Source of the DNA: Oceanospirillaceae bacterium
GTDB lineage: Bacteria > Pseudomonadota > Gammaproteobacteria > Pseudomonadales > Balneatricaceae
Direction of reading: 5' to 3'
Length of the DNA stretch: 64,000 nucleotides
NCBI GenBank assembly: GCA_013215505.1
Contig: JABSQZ010000015.1
Span: 1-64,000, forward strand
The notes beneath the pieces were generated by a model. That model did no database searches and was not told the DNA's origin. It saw only the letters and a program-made list of their open reading frames with translations. The position numbers and the translations under genes are program-made. Positions 33,378 to 42,157 of this stretch are shown in pieces. Within the stretch, counting starts at the first letter, position 1, and each line of letters starts with the position of its first letter.

Positions 33378-35455
33378 AATTTTTTACCTTCGATAACCCA
33401 TAAGGTGGCCGCAAAAGCTACCGGTAGTTGTATACCGCGCTCCATTAACACCCGACCGCTAAGGGTAACTGGCGCAGTTTTCAGCGCAGGATTGCCGCGG
33501 CTGGTGGGCGCTGTTTGTTGCGGGTTGTGTAGTTTAATTTGATAGCGAGTTGTTGGCTGTAGACCAGTTAGTCGCAGCGGCCTTGGCAGCACTTGTTGAC
33601 TAACGCTCATCTGGGCGACAAAAGCCACGAACTGACTCTCGTCTGCCGCCAGTTGTAACTCGCCCAGTACCGCGTTGTCATCACAATCTAAGCGCAGTAT
33701 ATGGCCGCAGTGTAGCCAGTCTCGGTTACTCTTGTACCAGCGGCTGACGTCTTGAATCAGTGCAATATCAGAGTCGCTCAGCTCTCTGGGATCCATTTCA
33801 AAACCCAAGTGTCTGCTGGCTGCTACCCAGGCGCGAAAAGCGATTGGCAGCTCACGTCCAGAAGTGTGACAGCGGGCGGGTCCGATATGGCTGCCGGTGA
33901 TTTCACTGGGGAAAAACAACGCGGCGTTGTGCTGCATCCAAAAGCGCTCCAGAGCATCGTTAGAATCTGACAGCCAGATGCGCTGGGTGTGTTTCAATAT
34001 GCCAAAATCGATGCGTCCGCCACCGGATGAACAGCTCTCTATTTCAACCTCTGGATGTGTCTCCCGCAGGTCGCTTAACAGTTGATAGAGCCCCCGGGTT
34101 TGAGCGGCGTCGACTTGGGGTAATACGCGGTTGTGATCCCACTTGATGTACTCGATCGGATACTCGTCTAACAAGCTGGAAATGCGCTCGAATAAATACT
34201 CCCGCACTGGTGCTTGAGAGAGATCTAAAACTAATTGCTGGCGTCCTAGCACTTGTTGCTGCGGGCCCAGTACCCACTGTGGATGGCGGCGGTACAAATC
34301 GCTGTCAGGGCTGACCATCTCAGGTTCAAACCAGAGACCAAAACCCATATCGAGGCTGTGTACATGTTCGATCAATGGCCCTAAGCCCTGTGGATATTTT
34401 TTTGGGTCTACCCACCAGTCGCCCAAGCTGCTGCAATCGTCGTTGCGGTTTTTGAACCAGCCGTCATCTAAGACAAAGCGCTCAGCGCCTAAGTTGGCGG
34501 CTCGGCTGGCAATGTCTGTCAGGGTCGCCAGGTCATGTTGAAAATACACGGCTTCCCAGCAGTTATAGTGCACCGGCCTAGCTTTGTTACTATCGGGAAA
34601 AGAGACGATATTGTGGCGTAAATGGCCTTGGAATGCTCGGGCTAAACCATTCAGTCCGGCATTGGAATAAGTGGCGTACAGAGGAGCCGTTTCGAAAATC
34701 TGGCTAGTCGTTCTATCTGTCTGAGAGGCGTGGCCAAATTGAATTTGGCGTCTGCCGTCAGGGAGCTCTTCAGCCAGCATCTTGTGTCCGCCAGACCAGC
34801 CGTAATGCAAACCATAAGCTGAACCAGCGCTGTTATTAGTGCCGGTGCAGGGCATCAGCAGCGCCGGAAAATGCTCGTGGGAACTGCGGCCTAAATGGCA
34901 CTCGCGCAAGCGCGTTCCAGGGCGCCAGGGGACGCTCTGCATTTGCAGCTCACCACACCAGCGACCGGAAAACTCTAAAGTGTGTTCACTGTTTTGCGGT
35001 GCAGGTAATACCGGAGCTGCCAGCCAGTCGATATATATAGGCTGTTCACTTCGCAAAGTAGCGCTAAAAGTGAACATATTGGTCTGCACATCGATCAGAG
35101 TTTGCAGCTGGTAATTAATGCCCAGCGCACTGTCACTGTAATTGAGGCACAGGCAATGGTCACTTCGTTGTTCACTGACAAAAGCTAAGTTTAGCCACAG
35201 CTGGGCACCCATAGCGTCGCGCAGTTGCAGCCCGGTCTGACCGGGAAAAGAGTGGCTGTATTGCGGCGCCACTGATAAATCGGAGACCCGATCTAAGGTG
35301 GCGCAATTGTTGTCATACTTAGCCGAGTTGGCAACTTGCTGAAGGTCTTCGTCCTCACTAAGTATCCCACCCCAGTAAACCACTGTCGGCAGCTGCTGCT
35401 GTTCACTGCACAGCACTATAGTTTGTTCAAGAGTGTCCAGACGCCAGGTTTGCAT
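33374..35455 (-). CDS. GH36 alpha-galactosidase
   Basis: A 693-residue cytoplasmic alpha-galactosidase with an N-terminal beta-sandwich (about 1-280), a TIM barrel (about 290-620) and a C-terminal beta domain. The nucleophile is D440 in 'IKWDHNR', the acid/base Asp lies in 'WLSDSNDALER' (497-500), and 'LDDGWF' and 'ESCSSGGGRIDFG' contribute to the substrate pocket. It lacks a signal peptide, so it acts on imported melibiose/raffinose-type sugars. It overlaps the dehydratase start and follows the permease genes after about 80 bases. Confidence 0.93.
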   Translation of the reverse strand: MQTWRLDTLEQTIVLCSEQQQLPTVVYWGGILSEDEDLQQVANSAKYDNNCATLDRVSDLSVAPQYSHSFPGQTGLQLRDAMGAQLWLNLAFVSEQRSDHCLCLNYSDSALGINYQLQTLIDVQTNMFTFSATLRSEQPIYIDWLAAPVLPAPQNSEHTLEFSGRWCGELQMQSVPWRPGTRLRECHLGRSSHEHFPALLMPCTGTNNSAGSAYGLHYGWSGGHKMLAEELPDGRRQIQFGHASQTDRTTSQIFETAPLYATYSNAGLNGLARAFQGHLRHNIVSFPDSNKARPVHYNCWEAVYFQHDLATLTDIASRAANLGAERFVLDDGWFKNRNDDCSSLGDWWVDPKKYPQGLGPLIEHVHSLDMGFGLWFEPEMVSPDSDLYRRHPQWVLGPQQQVLGRQQLVLDLSQAPVREYLFERISSLLDEYPIEYIKWDHNRVLPQVDAAQTRGLYQLLSDLRETHPEVEIESCSSGGGRIDFGILKHTQRIWLSDSNDALERFWMQHNAALFFPSEITGSHIGPARCHTSGRELPIAFRAWVAASRHLGFEMDPRELSDSDIALIQDVSRWYKSNRDWLHCGHILRLDCDDNAVLGELQLAADESQFVAFVAQMSVSQQVLPRPLRLTGLQPTTRYQIKLHNPQQTAPTSRGNPALKTAPVTLSGRVLMERGIQLPVAFAATLWVIEGKKL

Positions 35456-35537
35456 TACTTCACCGCTCCTGGTGTCATGCAGACTATGATGTATTCCTGC
35501 AAGACCAAGAATATAGCGACAGTTGGGCGCTGCTGCA

Positions 35538-36386
35538 TTATTTAACCGCTCCTAAAGTCAGGCCGGCGATGAAGTGTTTTTGCATGGCGAAGAACATCAG
35601 TACCGGAGGCATAGCAGCGACAATCGAACCGGCTGAAACTAAGTGCCATTTGGCGACCCACTGGCCGTTCAGCGAATACAGACCCGCAGTGACTGGCTGA
35701 GTATCGGCGCCCTGAGTCAACACAGTGGCCCAGAAATAGTCGTTCCAGATAAAGGTAAAGATCAGCACTGAGAGCGCAGCGATTGCCGGTTTCATCAGCG
35801 GTAGTACTACGTACCAGAAAATCTTAATTTCCGAGACGCCTTCGACTCTGGCAACTTCGATCAGCTCACGGGGCAAATTTTTGATAAAGTTGCGCATAAA
35901 CAATGTGCAGAAACCCGTTTGGAAGGCGATATGAAACAGCGCCAGGCCGGTAGTGGTGTTATACATACCCATTGACAAGGTCAAATCGCGTACCGGGACC
36001 ATCAGTATCTGAAAGGGAATAAAGTTGCCGGCAACAAACATAAAAAACACTAACATGTTGCTTTTAAATTTATAGATGCCCAGGGCGAAACCGGTCATAC
36101 AAGACAAAATCAAAGTGCCAATAACCGTGGGAATAGTGACTTTAAAACTGTTTAATATGTATTTACCAATCGGCGAGTCAGTGAAAACGGCGGTATAATT
36201 TTCCACCATATTAAACGAGGTCGGCCAGCCCCAGTAGTTGCCGGCGGTGATATCACCTGCGGAGCGGATCGAAGTAATGGCTACCGCGATCAATGGCAAT
36301 AGCCAAAGGATAAGAGCGATCGGCAGGGCAATTTTGTAGATCAGTTGCACACTGGGGGCGGTTTTCGCAATAGGTGTGGGAAACAT
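35538..36386 (-). CDS. Carbohydrate ABC transporter permease (MalG type)
   Basis: A 282-residue inner-membrane permease with six transmembrane segments. The EAA loop 'LIEVARVEGVSEIKIFWYVV' and the C-terminal 'AGLTLGAVK', a MalG-family ending, are present. The ATG at 36386 is preferred because AGAGAGGA lies seven bases ahead of it; an upstream ATG at 36404 is inside that ribosome site. It pairs with the MalF-type permease encoded upstream, and with the binding protein and ATPase forms the galactoside importer. Confidence 0.9.
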   Translation of the reverse strand: MFPTPIAKTAPSVQLIYKIALPIALILWLLPLIAVAITSIRSAGDITAGNYWGWPTSFNMVENYTAVFTDSPIGKYILNSFKVTIPTVIGTLILSCMTGFALGIYKFKSNMLVFFMFVAGNFIPFQILMVPVRDLTLSMGMYNTTTGLALFHIAFQTGFCTLFMRNFIKNLPRELIEVARVEGVSEIKIFWYVVLPLMKPAIAALSVLIFTFIWNDYFWATVLTQGADTQPVTAGLYSLNGQWVAKWHLVSAGSIVAAMPPVLMFFAMQKHFIAGLTLGAVK

Positions 36387-36469
36387 CTCAGAGTCCTCTC
36401 TCATATGGATACATTTTATAAATTATCCTTGCACAGGAGTTGGTTATTCCCAAAGCTGTCGGCTGCATT

Positions 36470-37357
36470 TCAGTGTCCTTTCTCGTCACGATACATTTTA
36501 TAGAGGAAGCCGGCGATATAGACCATCATGATTAAAAACAGCACTACAGCGATAGCCGCGCCATAGCCCATCCGGAATCCGTATTCAGAGAAGGCCTGCT
36601 CGTACATGTAATAGGCCAGTACCCGGCTTGAACCCCAGGGGCCGCCGCTGGTCATAATAGAAATCAAATCGAAGCTGCGCAGAGCGCCTATCACTGTGAC
36701 TACTACGGCGATAAAAGTGGCGGGTCTAAGCTGCGGTAAAATGATGTACCAGAGCATCCGCCAGCCTTTGGCGTTATCCAACCTGCCAGCCTCAATTTGC
36801 TCTGGGTCGACTGAATTTAAACCGGTCAAATATAAAATCATGCAGTAAGCTGTTTGCGGCCATAATCCGGCGACAATAATGCCATAAGTGACAAAACGCT
36901 CATCGGCGAGTACCGCGATAGAGTCAAAACCGATAGCGTTTAACAAGACGTTCATCAGACCGTTGGTGGGGTCATAAAACCAGGAAAATACCAGTCCTAC
37001 TACCACTTGTGAGATAACAAAGGGGAAGAAGAACAAGGATTTATAAATGCGGATGCCGCGCACGGTTTGATTGAGGAATAATGCTACAAACAATCCGGCG
37101 GGGACCGCCAGCATATAGAGCACTAACCAGATAATATTGTTTTGCAGGGCAGTGTAAAAGGCCTCGTCATCCATCAGCTCGACATAGTTGTCCAGACCGA
37201 CATATTCTTTTTCACCTAAGCCGTCCCAGGCGTAAAAGGAAATATCTAAAGATTGAAAAACCGGCAAAATGACATACAGGGCAAACATAAAAATGCCCGG
37301 CGCCAGAAATAACCAGGGAGCCAGTTTTAACTGATTGGCCTTCCAAAAAGCACGCAT
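36470..37357 (-). CDS. Carbohydrate ABC transporter permease (MalF type)
   Basis: A 295-residue permease with about six transmembrane segments, beginning 'MRAFWKANQLKLAPWLFLAP'. The EAA loop is 'QIEAGRLDNAKGWRMLWYII'. The ATG at 37357 has TGAGG upstream; the longer frame to 37372 begins with TTG inside the ribosome site. It lies after a hairpin that separates the highly needed binding protein from the membrane components, and its partner permease follows. Confidence 0.9.
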   Translation of the reverse strand: MRAFWKANQLKLAPWLFLAPGIFMFALYVILPVFQSLDISFYAWDGLGEKEYVGLDNYVELMDDEAFYTALQNNIIWLVLYMLAVPAGLFVALFLNQTVRGIRIYKSLFFFPFVISQVVVGLVFSWFYDPTNGLMNVLLNAIGFDSIAVLADERFVTYGIIVAGLWPQTAYCMILYLTGLNSVDPEQIEAGRLDNAKGWRMLWYIILPQLRPATFIAVVVTVIGALRSFDLISIMTSGGPWGSSRVLAYYMYEQAFSEYGFRMGYGAAIAVVLFLIMMVYIAGFLYKMYRDEKGH

Positions 37358-37383
37358 AGTGTGAAACCTCAAAATAAAAAAAT

Positions 37384-37458
37384 ACCGCCACTGTAAGGTA
37401 ACGGGTAAAGGGATCCTGGGTTTAATAGCAGGACTTGTCTACCTGTTGCAGTGGCGGT
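37384..37458 (-). promoter_or_regulatory. Intercistronic hairpin between binding protein and permease genes
   Basis: ACCGCCACTG (37384-37393) pairs perfectly with CAGTGGCGGT (37449-37458), extended by an AAGGT/ACCT pairing inside. Such stems after a binding-protein gene usually reduce read-through and protect the upstream mRNA, giving excess binding protein. Confidence 0.65.
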
Positions 37459-37471
37459 GCAGTCGCATTAA

Positions 37472-38716
37472 TTACTTATAAACGCGGTTACGTACTTTTT
37501 CCAGACGCTTGAGGATAGTTGCTAGACGCTCTGGCTTAACCATAAATTCCTGGAAGCCTTCCATGCCAGCTTTGGCCATTTCAGCCGGGGCATCGCGATC
37601 GAAGAACTGGGCAACTTGTGAAGTCTTAGAGAGCATTTTGAAGCCCGCCTGTAAGAACTCATCATCGCCAGCAATTGAAGCGGAGTTGATAGGCAGCTGA
37701 CCTAAAGTCTCATTCATTTTTGTCTGTACATCGGCGCGGGCAAGATAAGCTAAGAATTTCTTAGCATCAACTTTGTTTTTAGCGTTAGCGGGGATGTGCA
37801 GTGTATCGGTAGGCGCATCTTCTGCCATCTCGATACCCGGAGTGATTTCAGGGAACTGGAAGAAACCTAGCTGATCTTTAGTCAGACCGGCTTCACGCAG
37901 TGGTGCCACTGCAAAGTTGCCCATGATGTACATGGCCGCTTTGCCTTGTACCATAGGGGCCAATGCTTCCTGCCAGCTGTAAGCGGCGTGGTTTTCCAGG
38001 AAGAAACCGGCATCTACCAGCTCTTTCCAGTTGTTCATAGTCTTAACGACACGCTCATCCGTCCAGGCAATTTCACCTTTAGTCAGTGCCATGTGGAAAT
38101 CAAAACCGTTGGTACGCATGTTCAGGTAATCAAATACACCCGCTGCAGTCCAAAGGTATTTAGTGCCTATAGTGATAGGGGTAATGCCTGCTGCAGTAAG
38201 CTTAGCTCCGGCTGCTTTGAACTCTGCCCAATTAGTCGGAACTGCTATGTCATTGGCGGCGAATAGATCTTTGCGGTAGTAAACGCCCCACTGGTAATAA
38301 GTGTATGGCACGCCCCATTTTTTACCGTCAATGGTCATAGAAGCGGCGGCAGAAGCCAGCGACTTGTTTAGACCGTTTTCTTCCCAGACATCGTCAACAC
38401 TTTCAAATAATCCTGCATTTACGTATGGCAGCATGCGGTTGCCAGCATACCAAGTGGCCAAATCAGGAGCCTCGGCAGTCAGGAAGTTGCGAATAGAAGT
38501 CTTGTAACCCTCGTGATCGAACAAGTTCAAAGTCACTTGCACGTCTGGATTTTCAGCTTCAAAACCTGCAATCACATCTTCGAAGGCTTTTTTAGGTGCC
38601 GGGTCAGATGTATCGGTATTGATCACCAGTGTTCCGGCAAACGCGGATGAGCTAAACAAAGTGGCTAATGCCAACGTTGCCAGACTCTGTTTAAGTAAGC
38701 TTTTTTTATTTTTCAT
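37472..38716 (-). CDS. Carbohydrate ABC transporter substrate-binding protein
   Basis: A 414-residue periplasmic binding protein of the family 1 (MalE-like) type, with a signal peptide of about 27 residues ending 'SSSAFA'. The mature part starts 'GTLVINTDTSDPAPKKAFED', and contains 'DLATWYAGNRMLPYVNAGLF', 'YYRKDLFAANDIAVPTNWAE' and 'GKAAMYIMGNFAVAPL', the standard lobes of the family. It is the first gene of the galactoside operon, divergent from the IclR gene across an operator-like palindrome. The expected ligands are alpha- and beta-galactosides, judged from the two hydrolases in the operon. Confidence 0.92.
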   Translation of the reverse strand: MKNKKSLLKQSLATLALATLFSSSAFAGTLVINTDTSDPAPKKAFEDVIAGFEAENPDVQVTLNLFDHEGYKTSIRNFLTAEAPDLATWYAGNRMLPYVNAGLFESVDDVWEENGLNKSLASAAASMTIDGKKWGVPYTYYQWGVYYRKDLFAANDIAVPTNWAEFKAAGAKLTAAGITPITIGTKYLWTAAGVFDYLNMRTNGFDFHMALTKGEIAWTDERVVKTMNNWKELVDAGFFLENHAAYSWQEALAPMVQGKAAMYIMGNFAVAPLREAGLTKDQLGFFQFPEITPGIEMAEDAPTDTLHIPANAKNKVDAKKFLAYLARADVQTKMNETLGQLPINSASIAGDDEFLQAGFKMLSKTSQVAQFFDRDAPAEMAKAGMEGFQEFMVKPERLATILKRLEKVRNRVYK

Positions 38717-38812
38717 CAGATGTACTCTCTATAGTTATTGCTATTTAGACTTTTCTCAGCTGGGCCTCATTAATACCTGAGAATTGTCCGGCTAATATTT
38801 TTTGTTGTTCCA

Positions 38813-38865
38813 AATAGTGAAACTAGGTTTCAACTATTGACAATATGCGCCTTTTACCTGATACT
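38813..38865. promoter_or_regulatory. IclR-type palindrome overlapping the iclR promoter
   Basis: AATAGTGAAAC-TAG-GTTTCAACTATT (38813-38838) is a near-perfect palindrome with a GAAAC/GTTTC core, as in IclR-family operators. It overlaps TTGACA (38837-38842), which is followed 17 bases later by GATACT (38860-38865), giving the plus-strand promoter. The minus-strand galactoside promoter should lie just beside it. Confidence 0.65.
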
Positions 38866-38905
38866 TGTCAACAGTTATGATGTAAAATTTACCCAGAGAA
38901 TAGAC

Positions 38906-39694
38906 ATGGCAACGGCAAAGAATACCGACGGCACTGTTGGTAAAGCATTAAGTTTGTTAGATAAAGTGGCTTCAGTTGGCAGGCCGGTACGCTTTAGTGA
39001 ATTACTGGCAGAAAGTGAGCACCCCAAGGCGACTTTGTACCGTCTGTTACAGACACTGACCAATCAAGGCATGCTCGGTTATGACAGTGAGAGGCAAATG
39101 TACAGTTTGGGAGTGCGCTTAGTTAGATTGGCGCATGCCGCCTGGCAGCAATCGTCGCTGGCTCCTATCGCCAGACCACTGCTGGATCAGCTGTCGTTAA
39201 AAGCCGGCGAGACAGTGCATTTAGGGCAGCTGGATCACGGACAAGTGCTGTATGTAGATAAGCGCAATCCAGCATCACCGCTGGCCATGTTCTCTGACGC
39301 TGGCAAAATAGGCCCGGGTTACTGCACCGGGATAGGTAAAGCGATGTTGGCTTTTTTAGATCAAGAGCAGCGTCAACGCTTAGTGCAACAGCAGTCCTAT
39401 CATCGCTATACCCCCAGTACTTTAACCAGTGCTGAGGCGCTGTGCACTGAGTTGGCGGAGATTCGCCAACAGGGAATCGCCTTTGACCGCGAGGAGCACG
39501 AAGCCAATATTATTTGTATCGCTGCCCCTATCCTTTCTGGAACTAATAGAGTCCTGGGTGGCTTGTCTATTACCACTTCTACGTCGCGCTACTCGTTGCA
39601 GCAGCTGGAAGAATTTAAACAAGATCTTCTCGAAACCGCTCATAAAATAGGTCAGCTTGCCGAATCCTGGCACTTTCCTGAAACTAACAGTTAA
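38906..39694 (+). CDS. IclR-family regulator of the galactoside operon
   Basis: A 262-residue IclR regulator starting at the ATG at 38906; a longer in-frame start at 38837 would overlap the promoter. The N-terminal winged helix holds 'TVGKALSLLDKVASVGRPVRFSELL' with 'HPKATLYRLLQTL' as recognition helix, and the C-terminal effector domain contains 'VLYVDKRNPASPLAM', 'GYCTGIGKAMLAFL' and 'GIAFDREEHEANIICIAAPI'. It is divergent from the binding-protein gene and probably represses the operon through the palindrome at 38813-38838; the inducer is likely a pathway intermediate. Confidence 0.88.
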   Translation: MATAKNTDGTVGKALSLLDKVASVGRPVRFSELLAESEHPKATLYRLLQTLTNQGMLGYDSERQMYSLGVRLVRLAHAAWQQSSLAPIARPLLDQLSLKAGETVHLGQLDHGQVLYVDKRNPASPLAMFSDAGKIGPGYCTGIGKAMLAFLDQEQRQRLVQQQSYHRYTPSTLTSAEALCTELAEIRQQGIAFDREEHEANIICIAAPILSGTNRVLGGLSITTSTSRYSLQQLEEFKQDLLETAHKIGQLAESWHFPETNS

Positions 39695-39711
39695 TAATAT
39701 CCGGAGTTGCA

Positions 39712-40773
39712 ATGTCAGGCGTATCCTTAAAAAAAATAATCAAGAAATACGATAATTTACAAGTTATTCACGGCATTGATTTAGAGATCGCTGCGGGAGA
39801 GTTCTGTGTATTTGTAGGGCCGTCCGGTTGCGGCAAGTCGACCTTGCTGCGGATGATTGCCGGTCTGGAAGAGACTACCGGCGGACAAATGAGTATCGGT
39901 GGTCGCGATGTGACTACTGCTGATCCCGCCGAGCGCGGTATCTCTATGGTGTTTCAGACTTATGCTCTGTATCCGCATATGACCGTAGAACAGAACATGG
40001 GCTTCGGCCTGAAAATGAACAAGGTCGACAAACAGGTGATCAAAGAAAAAGTCGCCGCAGCCTCTAAGATACTCAAACTTGATGATTATTTGGGACGTAA
40101 ACCTAAAGCATTGTCTGGCGGTCAGCGTCAGCGGGTGGCCATTGGCAGAGCGATAGTGCGTGGCCCTGAGGTGTTTTTGTTTGATGAGCCACTGTCTAAT
40201 TTAGATGCTGAACTTCGGGTGGAAATGCGCGTGGAAATTGCCCGTCTACACAATGAAATCGGCGCCACTATGGTTTACGTGACTCACGATCAAGTCGAAG
40301 CTATGACTTTAGCCGACAAAATTGTGGTATTGCGCGATGGCAGAATTGAGCAAGTAGGGGCTCCGTTGGAGCTCTATGATAACCCGGACAATAAATTTGT
40401 CGCTGGATTTATTGGCTCCCCGGCGATGAACTTTTTGCAGGGTGTAGTAGAAGGTAATGGAGTCAGAGTGGCGGCGCTGGACAATAAGCTACTGGAAACG
40501 TCTGTGCAACTACCGGCAGAAGGTGCTGCTGTGACCGTCGCTCTTCGTCCACAGACGATTAGTTTGCAGGGTGAGCAGGGAACATATACGGTGGATATCG
40601 CCGAGGAATTAGGTGGTGTTTCCTACCTCTACTTAACTAGCACGACTGGGGAGCGCCTGGTGGTAGAATCGCGGGGCAAGTCGCTAGTCACTCACGGTAG
40701 CAAAGTCGCGATCAATTTCGAAGCAGATCAAGTGCTGTACTTTGCCGCAGACACTGAGGTTCGATTACGTTAG
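39712..40773 (+). CDS. Carbohydrate ABC transporter ATPase (MalK/UgpC type)
   Basis: A 353-residue ATPase with Walker A 'GPSGCGKST' near residue 38, signature 'LSGGQRQRVAIGRAI', Walker B 'VFLFDEPLSNLD', the switch His in 'YVTHDQVEAMTLAD', and a C-terminal TOBE regulatory domain (about 240-353). It lies 17 bases after iclR in the same transcription unit and provides the energy for the galactoside permeases encoded on the other strand. Two hairpins end the transcript. Confidence 0.92.
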   Translation: MSGVSLKKIIKKYDNLQVIHGIDLEIAAGEFCVFVGPSGCGKSTLLRMIAGLEETTGGQMSIGGRDVTTADPAERGISMVFQTYALYPHMTVEQNMGFGLKMNKVDKQVIKEKVAAASKILKLDDYLGRKPKALSGGQRQRVAIGRAIVRGPEVFLFDEPLSNLDAELRVEMRVEIARLHNEIGATMVYVTHDQVEAMTLADKIVVLRDGRIEQVGAPLELYDNPDNKFVAGFIGSPAMNFLQGVVEGNGVRVAALDNKLLETSVQLPAEGAAVTVALRPQTISLQGEQGTYTVDIAEELGGVSYLYLTSTTGERLVVESRGKSLVTHGSKVAINFEADQVLYFAADTEVRLR

Positions 40774-40784
40774 AGATGGTTCCT

Positions 40785-40837
40785 GTCAGTTCGCTGTGAA
40801 CTGACCTATGAGGTCTTGGCAAACATGCCAAGACCTC
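40785..40837 (+). terminator. Double hairpin terminator after the ABC ATPase
   Basis: First stem GTCAGTTC / GAACTGAC (40785-40805), second GAGGTCTTGGC / GCCAAGACCTC (40810-40837), an 11-base perfect stem with a 6-base loop. The T-run after it is weak. Confidence 0.7.
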
Positions 40838-41253
40838 TAAAATCTGCTCCCCGCTATTCTCGTCTGTAAAACACTAAACCATTTTTAACTGATTTCTCTT
40901 TTAAAGTTTGCCTTTAACGGTGGGTTTTCTGGAAAATTTTAATAACTGATATTTTGTTAGTTTATAAGGAAAAGTTTCGTTTTCAACGAGTTACTTTTTT
41001 GCTCGTGCAAAAGAGTAACCAAAAAAGCACGCTCAAGATTGCCGAAAAATCCCACCGCTTTGGACTAAATGACTGGCCGCTCATCAGGGGCATCCATGCC
41101 CCATTCGCTCTTCGCATCATCCTGATGCTCCGCTTCAGTAATTTACTCCAAAACTCCGGCGGCACTCTAAGGGAGAGTGGTGCTTCGTCGCTAACTCAAT
41201 AGCTTCAATTCATTAATTTTTCATTGAATGATTTTTTAAGGCAGAGCTCAATA
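40838..41253. other. Intergenic stretch with a copy of the inverted-repeat element
   Basis: The stretch between the ATPase terminator and the heptamer array contains a half copy of the large repeat also found at 51680. Short open frames within it (for example 40954-41202) are repeat artefacts, not genes. Confidence 0.7.
40975..41167. repeat. Partial copy of the large inverted-repeat element
   Basis: The first 57 bases, starting TTTCGTTTTCAACGAGTTAC, are identical to 51680-51736 and contain a hairpin of GTTACTTTTTTGC with GCAAAAGAGTAAC. After that the match to 51737-51868 continues imperfectly (GCCGAAA, CGCTCTTCGCATCATCCTGA). Confidence 0.9.
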
Positions 41254-41314
41254 CTTCCGACTTCCGACTTCCGACTTCCGACTTCCGACTTCCGACTTCC
41301 GACTTCCGACTTCC
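41254..41314. repeat. Heptanucleotide tandem repeat (CTTCCGA)8, site D
   Basis: Eight perfect units of CTTCCGA plus a partial one. Read on the minus strand it starts eight bases after the TGA of the response regulator gene, again at a gene 3' end. Confidence 0.95.
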
Positions 41315-41321
41315 TATTCGA

Positions 41322-41960
41322 TCAACAAGCCTTAGCGGCGATAACCGCCTTGGCTCTGCTGCTGACTCCAAAAGTCTTCAAAATAGCAGTGACATGGGCC
41401 TTAACGGTACCTTCGGTACAGAAAATTTGTCGGGCAATTTCTTTGTTGGAAAGCCCTTTTTCAATCAGCTCCAGCACTTGTACTTGTCTTCTGGTGAGGC
41501 CGGTAGCTGTGTCCCGGCCCAGCGGTAAGTTTGTGGCAGCAGCAGAGTTGGCCTGTTGGCTGTCTTGTAGCAGTATTGAAGGCAGGTATATTTCACCTGC
41601 TAGGATCAGCCGGATAGCCTGTAAAATTACCATTTTACTACTGGTTTTTGGGATATAGCCATCAGCGCCAGCGATCAGAGCGGCGTGCACTGACTCTTGA
41701 TCATCGAGTGCAGAAAATATAGCTACCGGGGTGTCTGGAGCTGTCTCTTTGATTTGTAACAGTCCAGAGAATTGCTCTGTGTCAGGTAGGCCTAAGTCTA
41801 ACAGTACGATATCGATGTCCGGGTTGGCAGGTAGCTGTTGCAGCACAGCCCCAATACAGTTGGCACCTAGAATAGATATCTGCGGATCCAGTTCTTGAAG
41901 GGCGCTCTTAAAGCCCTCTCTGACTAAGTCGTGATTATCTGCGACAAGAATGGTTAACAT
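41322..41960 (-). CDS. NarL/LuxR-type response regulator
   Basis: A 212-residue regulator with a receiver domain (about 1-118: acidic pair 'VADNHD', phospho-acceptor Asp in 'IVLLDLGLPD', Lys in 'YIPKTSS') and a LuxR helix-turn-helix (about 145-210, 'LTRRQVQVLELIEKGLSNKE', 'IARQIFCTEGTVKAHV'). No histidine kinase gene adjoins it, so it is an orphan whose partner is elsewhere. Similar orphans regulate acetate/PQQ-alcohol metabolism or quorum traits; no target is evident. The 3' end abuts the heptamer array. Confidence 0.88.
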   Translation of the reverse strand: MLTILVADNHDLVREGFKSALQELDPQISILGANCIGAVLQQLPANPDIDIVLLDLGLPDTEQFSGLLQIKETAPDTPVAIFSALDDQESVHAALIAGADGYIPKTSSKMVILQAIRLILAGEIYLPSILLQDSQQANSAAATNLPLGRDTATGLTRRQVQVLELIEKGLSNKEIARQIFCTEGTVKAHVTAILKTFGVSSRAKAVIAAKAC

Positions 41961-42157
41961 GCGCCTCTTCTCTAACTAATTGTTTTTAAGACGGCAGCAT
42001 GCCATTGATTACCTTATATGAACAGGGGCTGAGTGAGAAACAAAAAATTTATAGTGTTCACAGGCGCTAGGATTATCCTTAGCTGATGAAAAATCAATAG
42101 ATATAAGTAATCTGCCCTGGCATCTGTGGTTGAGTGAGATTATTCGCTGTAAAGGTT

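Noticed and set aside
40954-41202. 82-codon frame within the repeat between the ABC ATPase and response regulator genes
   Set aside because: It lies inside the dispersed repeat element and reappears with the same peptide pattern at 51704; it has no ribosome site or domain, so it is a repeat artefact.
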